Assembly (NCBI GenBank): GCA_002344075.1
Contig: DDTM01000098.1
Span: 1-24,120 of the forward strand
DNA: 24,120 nt
Reading direction: 5' to 3'
Source of the DNA: Bacteroidetes bacterium UBA2364
GTDB taxonomy: Bacteria > Bacteroidota > Rhodothermia > Rhodothermales > UBA2364
The notes under the pieces are model-generated. The model was not told the DNA's origin, ran no database searches, and saw only the letters and a program-made list of their open reading frames with translations. How positions within the stretch are numbered: the stretch's first letter is position 1; each line of letters begins with the position of its first letter. Positions 1-7,778 of the stretch are shown piece after piece. A program made the translations under genes and the position numbers.

Positions 1-131
1 TTTTCTTTAATGGACACCCCTCAAAAATAAATAGCAAGATGCTGTACTGATTGTCGGGTAAAGTACATCAACGGTATAAAAGTATAATTTAATAGAAAGG
101 CGTACAAAACAATAAATAAATCATATTACAC

Positions 132-626
132 ATGAGAAAACATATTTTAGGCTTCATCGCCATGTGTCTTATCACTATGCTTCAATTAGCATGGGGTCAA
201 TCCAAAGTCAGCGCCATCGAGGCGCGGTTGTTTTATAACGAAGACAAGGAGATGAGCGAGGTCAAGGTATCTGGGGGTTTCTCTGAGAATGTAATCGGTA
301 ATCCTGATATTTCACTTTGGAACACCATCATCGGCGAAGGATCTGCCGAGGGCTACTCACACCAAACAATTGTGGTGGTGACGGTCTCGGTCAAGGGTGC
401 TTCCAACCAAGATCAAGCATTGCAGTTTACCGCTCGTGCAGGTAATAAGGTAATAAAGACCGAGAAACGCATGTTTTCGGTAATTGGCGAGAATACATCT
501 CATAAACTATTGTTTTTATTGAATGATACTGGCTGTGAAGAAATCAGTATTTCCGCTTCATTGGTCAAAGCGGGGAAAAGCATCTCTTCTATGAACAAAA
601 AAATTCCATTTACTTGTGGTGAATAA
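132..626 (+). CDS. Small secreted protein of unknown function
   Basis: The ATG at 132 opens a 164-residue reading frame. It begins with a typical Sec signal peptide: a charged MRKH start, a hydrophobic stretch at about residues 5-20, and likely cleavage after the WG/Q region near residue 22. There is no lipobox Cys, so the mature protein is probably periplasmic or exported, not a lipoprotein. The mature part is rich in short beta-forming stretches such as TIVVVTVSVKG and LQFTARAG. It has two Cys near the C-terminus (CEEIS and FTCGE) that could form a disulfide. I do not recognise a family. The stop codon lies one base before the ATG of the next gene, so the two are probably co-transcribed. 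The AT-rich 131 bases upstream show no convincing promoter. Confidence 0.7.
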   Translation: MRKHILGFIAMCLITMLQLAWGQSKVSAIEARLFYNEDKEMSEVKVSGGFSENVIGNPDISLWNTIIGEGSAEGYSHQTIVVVTVSVKGASNQDQALQFTARAGNKVIKTEKRMFSVIGENTSHKLLFLLNDTGCEEISISASLVKAGKSISSMNKKIPFTCGE

Positions 627-627
627 G

Positions 628-1059
628 ATGCATGACATTAACTATTACCATACGTTTATTAAAACAGCTCCCGATTGTCCGGTTATGACTGCACAAGAAC
701 CTTCCACGCGAAACGGGAAGGCCACCATTGCACGTATCCAGTTTGATCTGATCGCAACATCTCCTTACGTTTATACGCAAGAAGACATCCTGTTCGAGAC
801 ACACTTACGGCATAAAGGCTTGGCAGACGCCCTCTCGGAGCAGGAGAAGGCTGAGTTACGAGAGGTGTTTTTTAGCAAACCGATGGCTTGTTTGCGGGCC
901 TCTCCATTGCCCAAGCAGTTTGGCTGGGGAATTCATTTCGACGAGGCCGGACGAACAGCCTTGGTTGCTATGGAGGATGAATTATACCAACAACTTTCTG
1001 AAATGCCGCCCGAAGGACTTACTTGTCTGAACGCAATGCGCAATAAACGGGGTGGGTAG
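628..1059 (+). CDS. DUF6157 family protein
   Basis: This encodes 143 residues from the ATG at 628. The frame could open at the GTG at 616, but that adds only VNK and overlaps the previous gene. The MHDINYYHTFI start is also what I recall for this family. The pattern is NYYHTFI, then APDCPV, then ATIARIQFDLIATSPYVYTQEDILF, then a W-G-IHFDE block near residue 105. This matches DUF6157, a family of small cytoplasmic proteins with no assigned activity, and the length is normal for it. There is no signal peptide, unlike the secreted neighbour one base upstream, so tight spacing is the only evidence for a functional link. The family name comes from recalled motif similarity and could not be checked by search. 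Confidence 0.75.
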   Translation: MHDINYYHTFIKTAPDCPVMTAQEPSTRNGKATIARIQFDLIATSPYVYTQEDILFETHLRHKGLADALSEQEKAELREVFFSKPMACLRASPLPKQFGWGIHFDEAGRTALVAMEDELYQQLSEMPPEGLTCLNAMRNKRGG

Positions 1060-1128
1060 TGGAAGGGTGTAACCATTTGGCACACGGGCGGTCTTGCTTC
1101 CGTGTCGTTCCATTAAACCCTATATGTT

Positions 1129-2439
1129 ATGCAAAAGGCCCTTTTGATAACCATTTGGTGTTTGGGGATGCTGTTTTGCGCCCCGTCTTCATTCGCACAG
1201 CCTGGCTTGTCCGACGAACAAGCCATTCGGGCTGTGTGGGAGCAATACCGATTGGCGTGGTTGAAAAACGATCCGGCGACTGTGATGGCCTCTTTCGAGG
1301 AAGAGGCACGGATATCCCCAGATGGTCTTGTACCGATAAAAGGCTTCGCTAATATTCAAGCCTATTGGTTTCCTCAAGACGGCTCCGAAACCCATATCCA
1401 CGCCTTTGACCTTGAAGTAATCTCGGTTAAGGTGGAGCAAAACATGGCTTTTACCTCGCAGAAAACACGCTTAGATTGGACGTATTTGAAGGATGGAAAC
1501 GCCATGGCACAGGCACAATCTGGCTGGGCATCGGCGGTTTTACGGCGACAAAGCAATGGGATCTGGAAAATTTGGCGACTACAATGGACAAACTATGAAG
1601 TATTTCCGGGCGCTGTACCCGAATTACTGGCCCCTGCCATCAATAGCCCTGATCCAGAATTTGCAGCTACAATCTCGCCGGATGGCCACTGGCTTTTCTT
1701 TAACAGAACTGCGCCGGATCGTAGCCGTTTTTACTGGTTAACTTCCGAGAAAACCAGTACAGGATGGGGTACAGCACGCCTTTTCCCTCACAACGACACC
1801 ACATTTATGGACATAGATCCCGCTTTTTTACCCGATGGACGTACCGTCATTTTCTCGTCTAATCGCCCTGTGAAAGGGAACGAGAAAAAAAACTTCGACC
1901 TCTGGCAATCTACGCTACGAAATGGGCAATGGGGCCCGCCTAAACCAGTATCGCCTGTTCTGAATAGCAAAGACGACGAGATTTATTCCACCCTCACCCA
2001 TGACGGTGTCCTTTATTTTTCGAGATTTGTGGGGAATAAAGCCCAGATTTACCGCTCGATTTTCCGAAATGGGCGTTATCAGCCGCCAGAAGGGGTTGTT
2101 ATTCCCGGAACTGAAGCCGTCTCCATCATCAATCCTGCTATTTCTCCTGATGGAAGATGGTTGGTCTTTGCTTCTAGTGGCTTAACAGGAAAAGGCAGTG
2201 GAGACCTATATGCCACCAAGCAAATCGGGGCAAATCGCTGGTCACCACCCCTTAATCTTTCGCGCATAAACTCCACTTATGCCGATTTTGCGCCCTCCTT
2301 CTCACCCGATGGCAAAACGCTACTCTTTACATCTGAAAGGCCGGGTATTGTGAAAGACGCTCCCAAAGACAAACGACGGCCAGGAGATTTGTACCAGATT
2401 CCCTTTAGTGCCTTACTTCCAGACCTAAAGCATGAATAA
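1129..2439 (+). CDS. Secreted NTF2-like/PD40 beta-propeller protein
   Basis: This encodes 436 residues. A signal peptide is visible at residues 1-23, ending SSFAQ. Residues 28-157 resemble a SnoaL/DUF4440-type NTF2-like domain: EQYRLAWLKNDP, then MASFEEEARISPDG, ending in W-K-IWRLQWTNYE. Residues 170-430 carry five WD40-like PD40 (TolB-type) blades, each with an (A/I)xSPDGxxLxF core: ATISPDGHWLFF near 180, PAFLPDGRTVIF near 231, a degenerate LTHDGVLYF near 290, PAISPDGRWLVF near 336, and PSFSPDGKTLLF near 389. PD40 propellers usually mediate binding in the periplasm. A catalytic role is not evident. The gene stands alone, with a 69-base gap upstream containing a small ACACGG/CCGTGT hairpin. 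Fusion of an NTF2-like domain to a PD40 propeller is the notable feature; the ligand is unknown. Confidence 0.82.
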   Translation: MQKALLITIWCLGMLFCAPSSFAQPGLSDEQAIRAVWEQYRLAWLKNDPATVMASFEEEARISPDGLVPIKGFANIQAYWFPQDGSETHIHAFDLEVISVKVEQNMAFTSQKTRLDWTYLKDGNAMAQAQSGWASAVLRRQSNGIWKIWRLQWTNYEVFPGAVPELLAPAINSPDPEFAATISPDGHWLFFNRTAPDRSRFYWLTSEKTSTGWGTARLFPHNDTTFMDIDPAFLPDGRTVIFSSNRPVKGNEKKNFDLWQSTLRNGQWGPPKPVSPVLNSKDDEIYSTLTHDGVLYFSRFVGNKAQIYRSIFRNGRYQPPEGVVIPGTEAVSIINPAISPDGRWLVFASSGLTGKGSGDLYATKQIGANRWSPPLNLSRINSTYADFAPSFSPDGKTLLFTSERPGIVKDAPKDKRRPGDLYQIPFSALLPDLKHE

Positions 2440-2517
2440 GAAGATTCTTAAGAAGGCTTCGCTGGGATCTCTGCCTTACTGTGATGTATTTGGAATACAA
2501 ATTTTGAACGGCGTTTG

Positions 2518-2525
2518 TATTTTTG
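2518..2525 (+). promoter_or_regulatory. Bacteroidota-type -7 element for the AAA ATPase gene
   Basis: The octamer TATTTTTG fits the TAnnTTTG -7 consensus described for Bacteroidota sigma factors. A TTTG at 2489-2492 is the nearest -33-like element, but the 25-base spacing is a little longer than usual. The element lies about 60 bases before the ATG at 2587, which would leave a short leader. It is a single motif match without mapping data. Confidence 0.4.
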
Positions 2526-2586
2526 AGTGTACCTGTGGGCTATATTGCGCCTTTTCGGGCTATTTAGTTCATTCAAACACCATACC

Positions 2587-3588
2587 ATGACACCCGCAGA
2601 TCTGCAACATTTTTTACACAACCTTATTGCCCAAGATCTCCATCTGAGCGTCATGATTTGGGGCGCACCCGGCATTGGGAAATCCAGTATTGTGGCACAA
2701 GTTGCCGATACGCATCAGTTTCCCCTTATAGATGTCCGTCTTAGTCAATTGGCTCCGACCGATTTACGCGGCCTTCCGGTTGCCGAAAACGGTGTTTCGC
2801 GGTGGTATCCACCAGAATTTCTGCCCATAGAAGGTGCTGGTATCTTGTTCTTAGACGAATTAAACTTGGCGCCACCCATCATGCAAGGTATGGCGCAACA
2901 GTTGATTTTGGATCGGAAAGTGGGAAGCTACGAGGTTCCTGATGGCTGGTTTATTTGGGCTGCCGGAAACCGAAAAGAAGACCGTGCTGCCATTTTTGAT
3001 ATGCCTACCCCTTTGGCCAATCGGTTCTTGCACCTCGAAGTGCGGGTGGATTTTGAATCCTTCAAGCGGTTTGCATTTTCTGGAAGGATCCACGAGCAGG
3101 TTTTGGCCTTTTTAGCCTTTAGGACAGAATTGTTACACAAAATGGACACCGTGCGTCCAGCGTGGCCCTCGCCCCGTTCGTGGGAGATGGCGAGTCGCTT
3201 GCACCGTGCCGGATTATCCGTAACACCTGCCGTTGGAGAAGCCGCCGGAGCCGAGTTTGCCACTTTTGTACGTCTCTACGAAACCTTGCCGGATCTCGAT
3301 GCCATTATTCGGGGGGATGGAGAACATCTTGCGGTTCCGACAGAAGCATCTGCCCGATATGCAACCGTGATCGGATTGGTGGTTCGGGCGGAAAATGCCA
3401 CACAGGGTTACCATGCTTTTGCATGGTTGTCTGAACAGGCCGGAGCCGAATGGATACAACTCTTTGCCACAGACCTGATCAGGGCGTTCCGGCAACGGGG
3501 GTTATTGGGGGAACTGGCCCATTTGGCACAAAAAGACGTGCGATTACAGCAGGCCATGCGTACTTATATGGGGCTGGTAGGACGCTAA
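2587..3588 (+). CDS. MoxR-type AAA+ ATPase
   Basis: This encodes 333 residues from the ATG at 2587. The frame is open upstream to 2527, but that part overlaps the promoter region and looks non-coding. Walker A is GAPGIGKS (26-33) and Walker B is ILFLDE (86-91). A sensor-1-like Asn lies in WAAGNRKED near 128, and an arginine-finger-like R sits in LANRFLHL near 146. The C-terminal helical lid runs to the end. MoxR ATPases act as chaperones and normally work with a von Willebrand factor A (VWA) metal-binding protein encoded just downstream. Here no intact partner follows. The stop codon is followed in the same frame by a start-less remnant, then by a convergent unrelated gene. Family assignment is secure from motifs; the substrate is unknown. 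Confidence 0.88.
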   Translation: MTPADLQHFLHNLIAQDLHLSVMIWGAPGIGKSSIVAQVADTHQFPLIDVRLSQLAPTDLRGLPVAENGVSRWYPPEFLPIEGAGILFLDELNLAPPIMQGMAQQLILDRKVGSYEVPDGWFIWAAGNRKEDRAAIFDMPTPLANRFLHLEVRVDFESFKRFAFSGRIHEQVLAFLAFRTELLHKMDTVRPAWPSPRSWEMASRLHRAGLSVTPAVGEAAGAEFATFVRLYETLPDLDAIIRGDGEHLAVPTEASARYATVIGLVVRAENATQGYHAFAWLSEQAGAEWIQLFATDLIRAFRQRGLLGELAHLAQKDVRLQQAMRTYMGLVGR

Positions 3589-3678
3589 GAGGCACTCGAA
3601 AAGGGCTGGTACGAACGAGCAATCGAAAGCATTCTTCAATATATCATCCACCAATTTGCGCTCGTCCGCACTACCTTA
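3589..3678 (+). pseudogene. Start-less coding remnant after the MoxR gene
   Basis: Immediately after the ATPase stop, in the same frame, about 30 codons read like a real amphipathic helix: EALEKGWYERAIESILQY, then a hydrophobic stretch to about TTLLGQ. No start codon is available. The frame then runs into the 3' end of the gene on the opposite strand. A VWA-like partner gene would be expected at this position next to MoxR. I infer that this is the surviving 5' part of such a partner, cut off at about 3678. The alternatives are a lost C-terminal extension of the ATPase or chance. Confidence is limited because the stretch is short. Confidence 0.35.
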
Positions 3679-4242
3679 TTAGGACAAGCCAAAATGCGCA
3701 ATGATTCGTGTTGCTACTTCCTCTGGACTTAGATGGGTATTATTGATTTTAAGATAGTTCGGTCGTTTAAATTCGTTCTCATAAGAGTTAAATCGGTATG
3801 TCGCTTCGTGCTCAAGAAGAATTTTCTCGGAGGCTTTGGTATCTCGTTTTGTTGGCTTGTCTCGTAGCCGTTCTTCCGTCTTATTGCGTCGTAGCCGTTC
3901 AGCAAGATCTGCTTCAAGTTCTACGTAGAAAATGTCGGCATCTACGTCTTTAAAAACCTGTACAATCTCATCTACATAAGCTTCTTCAGAATCCAAGCCA
4001 AATGCCCAAACAAAGGTAAAAATCAAGCCTTTCAGATCGCTTTTGGCAACACTTTCAAAAATTGACCAACGGAATAAGCGGACTAAATGGTTATGGGCTT
4101 CAGTGCCGAAATCAAAAAATGGGACCACCAGTTCGATGGTCATGTGGTTATGGAACAGTTTAAGTCCGGTTCTTTTCTCCAATGCCCTGCCAATAGTCAT
4201 TTTCCCGACTGCTGGTGGACCAAACAGGATGATGAGTTGCAT
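3679..4242 (-). CDS. Small P-loop kinase-like ATPase (shikimate-kinase-like fold)
   Basis: This encodes 187 residues from the ATG whose complement ends at 4242. A TTG three codons upstream is less likely. The protein starts MQLIILFGPPAVGKM, so the Walker A loop (GPPAVGKM, about 8-15) is right at the N-terminus, as in shikimate and nucleoside kinases. Next come LFHNHMTIEL (about 29-38), a recurring motif in this AAA_33-like family, and an acidic helix with YVDEIVQVF. The RLRRNKTEERLRDK segment could serve as an arginine-rich lid. A phosphotransferase activity is likely but the substrate cannot be named. The gene starts 39 bases after the stop of the protease gene and could be its distal operon partner. 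Its 3' end abuts the remnant of a MoxR partner, which suggests that it was inserted or rearranged into place. Confidence 0.72.
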   Translation of the reverse strand: MQLIILFGPPAVGKMTIGRALEKRTGLKLFHNHMTIELVVPFFDFGTEAHNHLVRLFRWSIFESVAKSDLKGLIFTFVWAFGLDSEEAYVDEIVQVFKDVDADIFYVELEADLAERLRRNKTEERLRDKPTKRDTKASEKILLEHEATYRFNSYENEFKRPNYLKINNTHLSPEEVATRIIAHFGLS

Positions 4243-4281
4243 AAAAGTCAAAAACGTCTAAGAGGTAGTCAAACCCAGCGT

Positions 4282-5937
4282 TCAGCTTTTTTGTCCTAAA
4301 ATCTGGGCATAACGTTTGGTATCGCGGATCACCTTCTCGGCCTCAGACAGGAAAGGATCGTTCACCATCTGGGCTTTGATTTGTGCAACAGGGCCGTAGT
4401 AACGTGCAAGAATCGCTAACCGGAGCAAGAGTTTCAGTCGCGGAGCATTTCGGGTAAAATCGTCGTTTTTCTCACGGTTGATTTGGTTAAGCAAAGACTG
4501 GGCTTGTGAACTCGAACGTGTATAACCCGCCTTCGTTAGTTCCGCCTGAAGTTTTTCGAGAGATTTTTCCGACTTGGTTTTATAAGAGAAATTTTGGCTG
4601 TTCAACCATTGCCTGAACTCATTCAACAAGCCATCAGTTACATCAAAATTAGCTGCAATCGTGGGCCTATTGGCTGCAAATTGGTTGGCAAAGAACAAAA
4701 AAGCGGACCGCCGTTGCAGGGCTTGCTCCAACTCGGTGGTGGTCCCCATTTTCACGGGCAAATCAGGATCAATTCCCTTCCCGTCCTTCACCATTCGTCC
4801 AGCCTTGGTTTTAAAAGATTTGCGCAGAGAGTCTGGTACCGCTACTGGCTCGCCGTCTTCGTCGACGTCTGAGTAATTTAACGCCTGAATACACCGCCCA
4901 CTGGGTGTATAATACTTGGCACTTGTGAACTTCATCGAGGTATTATATACCAATGGTTTTACAGCCTGCACCAGCCCTTTTCCAAAGGAAGTTTCTCCGA
5001 TAATTACGCCACGATCTAAATCTTGAATAGCGCCAGAAACCACCTCGCTGGCCGAGGCGCTTGTCCGATCCAACAAAATGGTCAGCGGTGTATTGGGCAA
5101 AATTGGCGGGACGGCACTCTTAACCAATTGCTCCGAAGTTGCCAATCGGCCTTTTGTAGAGACAATAGGAGAGCCTTCCGGCACAAAGAGCGAGGTAATC
5201 ATAATGGCTTGGTCCAATAATCCTCCCGGATTGCCGCGCAGGTCTAATACCAGCCCTTTTAATTTATTTGTATTTTTCAGGCTAAGTACCGCCTCTTTAA
5301 CTTCGCGTGCACAGTCGCGGCCAAATTGTGCAAGTTTGATGTATCCAATGCCACGTGTCGTATCGTCTGCTACAAAACCGGCATGGGTTACGTTTTTAAG
5401 TTCCAATTTCTTACGGAGAAGGGAGAAACTAAGCAATTCGGTTTCGCCTTGGCGTTCGATTCCAACGGTAAGTGCAGAGCCTGGTTCGCCATTGAGCAAC
5501 GAAGCGATTTCCCGGATGGTTTGTCCCACAGTGGGTTTTCCATTGATGTGTATAATGGCATCTCCCACACGAATACCTTGCTCGGCGGCACTGTATCCTT
5601 CCAAGAGTTCCACCACCGTCACCTTTCCTTCACGCATCCCTATGGCCGCACCTACTGTCCCAAGGCCGCCCCGCATTTGCAATTCGGCATCCTCGTTGTC
5701 GGCCTCATCAAAAAAGACCGTATAAGGGTCAAGCGAACGCATCATTTCGTTCACCCCTTTACGCAATAATTTTTCGGGGTCCACGGGGTCCACATAACCA
5801 GTTGCCAATTCTTCGTAAATCTTTCCGAAGATGGTGAAGTTTTTTTTGAGCTGGAAAAACAGATCGTCATTCCGAAAACCCACAAACAACAACGCACATG
5901 TGGGAATGAGTACCAACCAGACACGCAGGTATTTCAT
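4282..5937 (-). CDS. S41 family carboxy-terminal processing protease
   Basis: This encodes 551 residues from the ATG at 5937; a TTG two codons earlier is also possible. A single N-terminal membrane anchor (YLRVWLVLIPTCALLFVGF) places the rest in the periplasm. A short helical region precedes a PDZ domain at about residues 85-175, with substrate-groove sequences around GTVGAAIGMR and GIRVGDAIIHINGK. The S41 core follows: GYIKLAQFG, then LVLDLRGNPGGLL. The DRTSASASE motif contains the nucleophile Ser295, and GETSFGKG contains the general base Lys320. Their 25-residue spacing equals that in plant D1 processing protease. A further region of about 150 residues at the C-terminus (from about 400) is helical. 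Enzymes of this family clip protein C-termini in the envelope. The gene lies downstream of tatC with a 97-base gap, probably in the same transcript. Confidence 0.92.
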   Translation of the reverse strand: MKYLRVWLVLIPTCALLFVGFRNDDLFFQLKKNFTIFGKIYEELATGYVDPVDPEKLLRKGVNEMMRSLDPYTVFFDEADNEDAELQMRGGLGTVGAAIGMREGKVTVVELLEGYSAAEQGIRVGDAIIHINGKPTVGQTIREIASLLNGEPGSALTVGIERQGETELLSFSLLRKKLELKNVTHAGFVADDTTRGIGYIKLAQFGRDCAREVKEAVLSLKNTNKLKGLVLDLRGNPGGLLDQAIMITSLFVPEGSPIVSTKGRLATSEQLVKSAVPPILPNTPLTILLDRTSASASEVVSGAIQDLDRGVIIGETSFGKGLVQAVKPLVYNTSMKFTSAKYYTPSGRCIQALNYSDVDEDGEPVAVPDSLRKSFKTKAGRMVKDGKGIDPDLPVKMGTTTELEQALQRRSAFLFFANQFAANRPTIAANFDVTDGLLNEFRQWLNSQNFSYKTKSEKSLEKLQAELTKAGYTRSSSQAQSLLNQINREKNDDFTRNAPRLKLLLRLAILARYYGPVAQIKAQMVNDPFLSEAEKVIRDTKRYAQILGQKS

Positions 5938-6034
5938 GAGCAAAACAGGATTAGGTTATGGATATACAAAAGACGTTATCCGAATCATAAACGTAACAAA
6001 TATCTTGCCTAAGGCATTGTACCGTCTGAAAAAG

Positions 6035-6904
6035 TTAGGCGAGGGCTTTTCGGGTAGCCTCTTCTTCTTTTTTGTTTACGTAAGCCGAAATTTGGATAGA
6101 CAATTCGTAGAGAAGCATCAGCGGAATGGCCACGATGATCTGCGAAATCATATCGGTGGAGGGTGTAATGAGTGCCGCTAAGATCAGAATCACGACCAAC
6201 GCCATCCGCCGCTGTCGTCTCAGTAAATCGGGCGTAACAATTCTGAGTTTAGAAAGGGCATATACCACCACTGGCAGTTCAAACAACATCCCCGTTCCCA
6301 TAATCGAAGCAAAAAGCATGTCGAAATAGGCGGAGATATCAAATTGGTTGGTAATGGTCTCAGAGATAGAAAAACGGGCAAAAAACTGAAGGGACATCGG
6401 CATCAGAACCGAATACCCAAAGACAACGCCCAGAATGAAAAAGAAGGTCACAAACCAAGCTACAAACCGCATTCCAGATTTTTCGTGCGGGTACAGGCCC
6501 GGCTCAATGAACCGCCAAAATTGGTAAATCACCACTGGTAACCCCAGTGTAAGTCCCGCAATAAAGATGGTCCCCCAATATGCAAAAAACTGGCCCGTGA
6601 TGGTGCGGTTTTGTAAATCTATCGAGGGAATTGTTAAACCCAGCCATTGATAGACAAAAAAATCTGATCGTGCAGGACCTAATAACAACTGGTGCATCAC
6701 AAACTCAGAGAAAATCCCACACACCACCATTCCGGCCACAATGCCTGCCCCACCCTTGATAATATGCCAGCGCAATTCCTCCAAATGATCCAAAAAGCCC
6801 ATTTCCGGTCCGCCTTCTGAGTGCGAGACGTTCACAGGCGCTGGGAGGCCATCACCTTGAGTAGGCTTGAGGTGTTTTTTGGAGCGAGAGAGAAGCCGGA
6901 GCAT
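6035..6904 (-). CDS. tatC: Sec-independent protein translocase TatC
   Basis: This encodes 289 residues. TatC recognises twin-arginine signal peptides and, with TatA/TatB-type proteins, exports folded proteins. The cytoplasmic N-terminal signature MGFLDHLEELR is at 35-45, and six hydrophobic segments follow. Diagnostic residues are present: FWRFIEPGLYPHEK (about 129-142, the first cytoplasmic loop), the FELPVVVY segment with Glu at about 209, and ALITPSTD at about 244-251. The core has normal length. There is an extra 34-residue polar N-terminal extension (LLSRSKKHLKPTQGDG...), which some Bacteroidota homologues also have. No tatA is visible in the window. The gene is followed by the S41 protease on the same strand, so a membrane and envelope quality-control operon is plausible. 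Confidence 0.94.
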   Translation of the reverse strand: MLRLLSRSKKHLKPTQGDGLPAPVNVSHSEGGPEMGFLDHLEELRWHIIKGGAGIVAGMVVCGIFSEFVMHQLLLGPARSDFFVYQWLGLTIPSIDLQNRTITGQFFAYWGTIFIAGLTLGLPVVIYQFWRFIEPGLYPHEKSGMRFVAWFVTFFFILGVVFGYSVLMPMSLQFFARFSISETITNQFDISAYFDMLFASIMGTGMLFELPVVVYALSKLRIVTPDLLRRQRRMALVVILILAALITPSTDMISQIIVAIPLMLLYELSIQISAYVNKKEEEATRKALA

Positions 6905-6975
6905 AATAAGTCGGTATATGGAAAAACAAAACGGAGACCCAAGAAGGGGCTGGAACTTACGTATTCTCGAAGCAC

Positions 6976-6998
6976 AAAAAAACGCCCTCTAATGGGCT
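6976..6998 (-). terminator. Possible weak intrinsic terminator upstream of tatC
   Basis: On the minus strand, GCCC, a six-base loop (ATTAGA) and GGGC form a short GC-only stem. One G and then seven consecutive T follow (complement of the A-run at 6976-6982). It lies about 75 bases before the tatC start. It could be a second stop for the upstream transcript or a leader attenuator for tatC. The stem is only four base pairs, so this is tentative. Confidence 0.35.
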
Positions 6999-7068
6999 TG
7001 GTTCCTTTTCCGGCGATTGTTCACGCGATTGTAGGCCCGATACGCCCAATCAGGAATGGGGTATCTAC

Positions 7069-7101
7069 AACAAAACCCCCTTCTCTCATCCGAAAAGAGG
7101 G
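7069..7101 (-). terminator. Rho-independent terminator of the SCP2 gene
   Basis: On the minus strand, CCCTCTTTTC (7101-7092) pairs with GAGAAGGGGG (7085-7076) over ten positions, two of them G-U. The loop is the six-base GGATGA and it is followed by TTTTGTT. It begins 30 bases after the stop codon of the SCP2-domain gene and separates that gene from the tatC operon. Confidence 0.75.
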
Positions 7102-7131
7102 TGCTTGATTGACTATGGCTGTATCATGCGC

Positions 7132-7467
7132 CTATGCTAGGCCAAACATACCAGCAAATTTCATCGCCATCGGCATGGAGCCAGAAAACTGGAGTTTACG
7201 CTGCATAATCATGGCCATTGGGTTGGCCTCGCGGTTCACTAATTTTAACCAATCCTCCGAAGCACAGGTCATGGTCAGTTCCGGCGATTCGTGCGTGCCC
7301 TCGTGAAGGGCGACCGTCTGATTTTTGATATCTAACCACCAGTTCCCGCCTTCGTCTCCGGTGTAGTGAATCTGAATGACGGCATCAACGCCTTCAGCTT
7401 TATCAGGTCGGAAACTTTTAGGCATGGAAGCAACTACGTCTTGGATGTTTTCAAATTTACGTGCCAT
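7132..7467 (-). CDS. SCP2 sterol-binding domain protein
   Basis: This encodes 111 residues from the ATG at 7467 (MARKFENIQDVV). A longer frame reaching 7569 adds a hydrophobic stretch that overlaps an AT-rich likely promoter region, so the short start is preferred. The pattern is typical of the SCP2 lipid-binding fold: an amphipathic helix, then AVIQIHYTGDEGGNWWLDIKN, TVALHEGTHESPELTMTC, ASEDWLKLVNREANPM, and the C-terminal LQFSGSMPMAMKFAGMF. SCP2 domains bind lipids in a hydrophobic tunnel. The bacterial single-domain forms are soluble cytoplasmic proteins, often near lipid-metabolism genes, with unknown ligands. The length is normal for the family. It is transcribed divergently from the Ser/Thr kinase gene and has its own terminator. 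Confidence 0.85.
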   Translation of the reverse strand: MARKFENIQDVVASMPKSFRPDKAEGVDAVIQIHYTGDEGGNWWLDIKNQTVALHEGTHESPELTMTCASEDWLKLVNREANPMAMIMQRKLQFSGSMPMAMKFAGMFGLA

Positions 7468-7778
7468 GTGAGTTCTAAATCTAATTAACAGTGTTAAGAT
7501 GTAAAATACAAAATTCATTCCGTAAAGAAAAGGGCTTCTGACGCTTTGCGTTAAAAAAAACCTTTTCAAAAACCCCCATCCATTCCGAGAAGCAATATTC
7601 TTTTAAGAAACCCCATAGATTGTGCACAAGATAGAGCGTAGTTTATGACACATAACGCCCTGTCGCAACTTTCGAGGGTACTTACTCGTTCATCAAAGTA
7701 TGGGAAGCGTCTCAGTATTATTGCATCCGAGCGTTTTTATTTTGCACAACATACCGCGTTTTATTAACGTCGCCTGTT
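7468..7778. other. Divergent intergenic region between SCP2 and kinase genes
   Basis: This 311-base gap must hold the promoters of two divergent genes. I see a palindrome ACGCTTTGCGT at 7541-7551, flanked by an A/T run, and a TATTTTG at about 7738-7744 that resembles a -7 element one base short of TAnnTTTG. No open frame here looks coding. Confidence 0.4.

Noticed and set aside
1081..1110. ACACGG/CCGTGT hairpin as a terminator after the DUF6157 gene
   Set aside because: It has only six base pairs, a 12-base loop and no T-run, so termination cannot be supported.
5078..5725. 215-codon plus-strand ORF antisense to the S41 protease
   Set aside because: It is low-complexity, Ser/Pro-rich, and exactly the antisense shadow of the conserved PDZ and protease core.
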